From: Clostridiales bacterium
GTDB taxonomy: Bacteria > Bacillota > Clostridia > Saccharofermentanales > UBA5734
Length of the DNA stretch: 5,169 bases
Assembly: GCA_007135995.1 (NCBI GenBank)
Contig: SLHU01000010.1
Location: 1 to 5,169, forward strand
Direction: 5' to 3'
Part shown: piece after piece, positions 4,563 through 5,169 of the stretch
Numbering within the stretch: position 1 is the stretch's first letter
How the letters are laid out: every line of letters begins with the position of its first letter
The notes under the pieces: model-generated
The model's input: the letters and a program-made list of their open reading frames with translations, nothing else
Told to the model about the DNA's origin: nothing
The model's database searches: none
Position numbers and translations under genes: made by a program

Positions 4563-5169
4563 ATGAAATTCATATGTTCACGCGATCGTTTAATTGAAGG
4601 TATCAGCATTGTACAAAAAGCTGTCGCGACTCGTTCTACTTTACCTGTTTTGGAAGGCATACTTGTTGAAGCCAGTGATGGTATTAAATTAACAGGTTAT
4701 GATCTTGAGACAGGTATTGAGTGGAAGATGGACGCAGATGTTCCTGAGTCTGGCAGCATTATTCTTAATGCACGCATGTTTGGTGATATCATCAGAAAAC
4801 TGCCGGAAGATCTGGTAAGCATTGAATCATCTTCAAATCAAACTGTAAAAATTGAATGTGACAGCACACATTTTTCGATCAGAGGCCTTTCATCTGACGA
4901 TTATCCGAAAATTCCAGTTGTTGAAGAAGAATTGAGTCTTAAACTTTCACAGAAAATGTTTAAGGAAATGATTCACCAGACAATTTTTGCCGTGAGTACA
5001 GATGAAAGCAGGCCTATACTGAATGGTTCTTTTATTCAGTCACATGATGGCATGCTTGAAATGGTTTCTATTGACGGATTCAGGCTTGCTTTGAGAAAAA
5101 ATAAATTAGAAGAAACAGTACCAGACATGCGTTTTATTATTCCAGGAAAGGCACTGGCAGAAGTGGGCA
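4563..5169 (+). CDS. dnaN: DNA polymerase III beta subunit (sliding clamp), 5' part
   Basis: DnaN forms a ring-shaped dimer that tethers the replicative polymerase to DNA. The window contains the first 202 residues of a family of about 365-380, so the gene runs off the right edge and is not truncated biologically as far as can be seen. It begins MKFICSRDRLIEGISIVQKA, with TLPVLEGILVEA (27-38) and LTGYDLETGIE (43-53) in clamp domain 1. STDESRPILNG (145-155) and SIDGFRLALRK (169-179) lie in domain 2; the latter is the equivalent of the ATDSHRLALR segment that lines the partner-binding pocket, with Phe173 where His stands in B. subtilis and E. coli. The wording is closest to clostridial clamps as I remember them. 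It follows dnaA and oriC in the usual dnaA-dnaN order. Confidence 0.97.
   Translation, partial: MKFICSRDRLIEGISIVQKAVATRSTLPVLEGILVEASDGIKLTGYDLETGIEWKMDADVPESGSIILNARMFGDIIRKLPEDLVSIESSSNQTVKIECDSTHFSIRGLSSDDYPKIPVVEEELSLKLSQKMFKEMIHQTIFAVSTDESRPILNGSFIQSHDGMLEMVSIDGFRLALRKNKLEETVPDMRFIIPGKALAEVG

Overview
The window holds a chromosomal replication origin from a low-to-moderate GC Firmicute, most likely a member of the Clostridia. dnaA and the first part of dnaN lie in the same direction. They are separated by about 260 bp of AT-rich DNA containing a cluster of DnaA boxes. The Clostridia assignment rests on the wording of the DnaN N-terminus and on the presence of an AraM-type glycerol-1-phosphate dehydrogenase. 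It is an inference and was not tested by search.

Layout from left to right: (1) the last 58 codons of an unidentified rightward gene (1-177), with a C-terminal style seen in some glycoside hydrolases; (2) a perfect 15-bp stem-loop at 241-274 between convergent genes; (3) a leftward block made of an AraM/EgsA-type sn-glycerol-1-phosphate dehydrogenase (369-1811), a YihX-like HAD phosphatase (1883-2515) and a three-helix small membrane protein (2522-2782); (4) a divergent promoter region (2783-2951); (5) dnaA (start chosen at 2952, end 4301); (6) the oriC region (4302-4562); (7) dnaN, cut by the window end (4563-5169).

The DnaA protein made from dnaA should bind the boxes at 4316-4348 and 4389-4491 and open the AT-rich stretch just before dnaN. 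DnaN is the sliding clamp for the polymerase loaded there. The leftward genes run away from the origin, co-directional with the leftward fork, while the gene at 1-177 would be head-on to it. The membrane protein and HAD genes are 6 bp apart and probably share one transcript. The dehydrogenase lies 71 bp further on, with a possible promoter of its own and a visibly higher GC content.

I see no CRISPR array, transposon, tRNA or rRNA, and no clear undescribed system. The most notable points are the DnaA substitutions at normally conserved sites, the architecture of the origin, and the non-standard neighbours upstream of dnaA in place of the usual rpmH-rnpA block.
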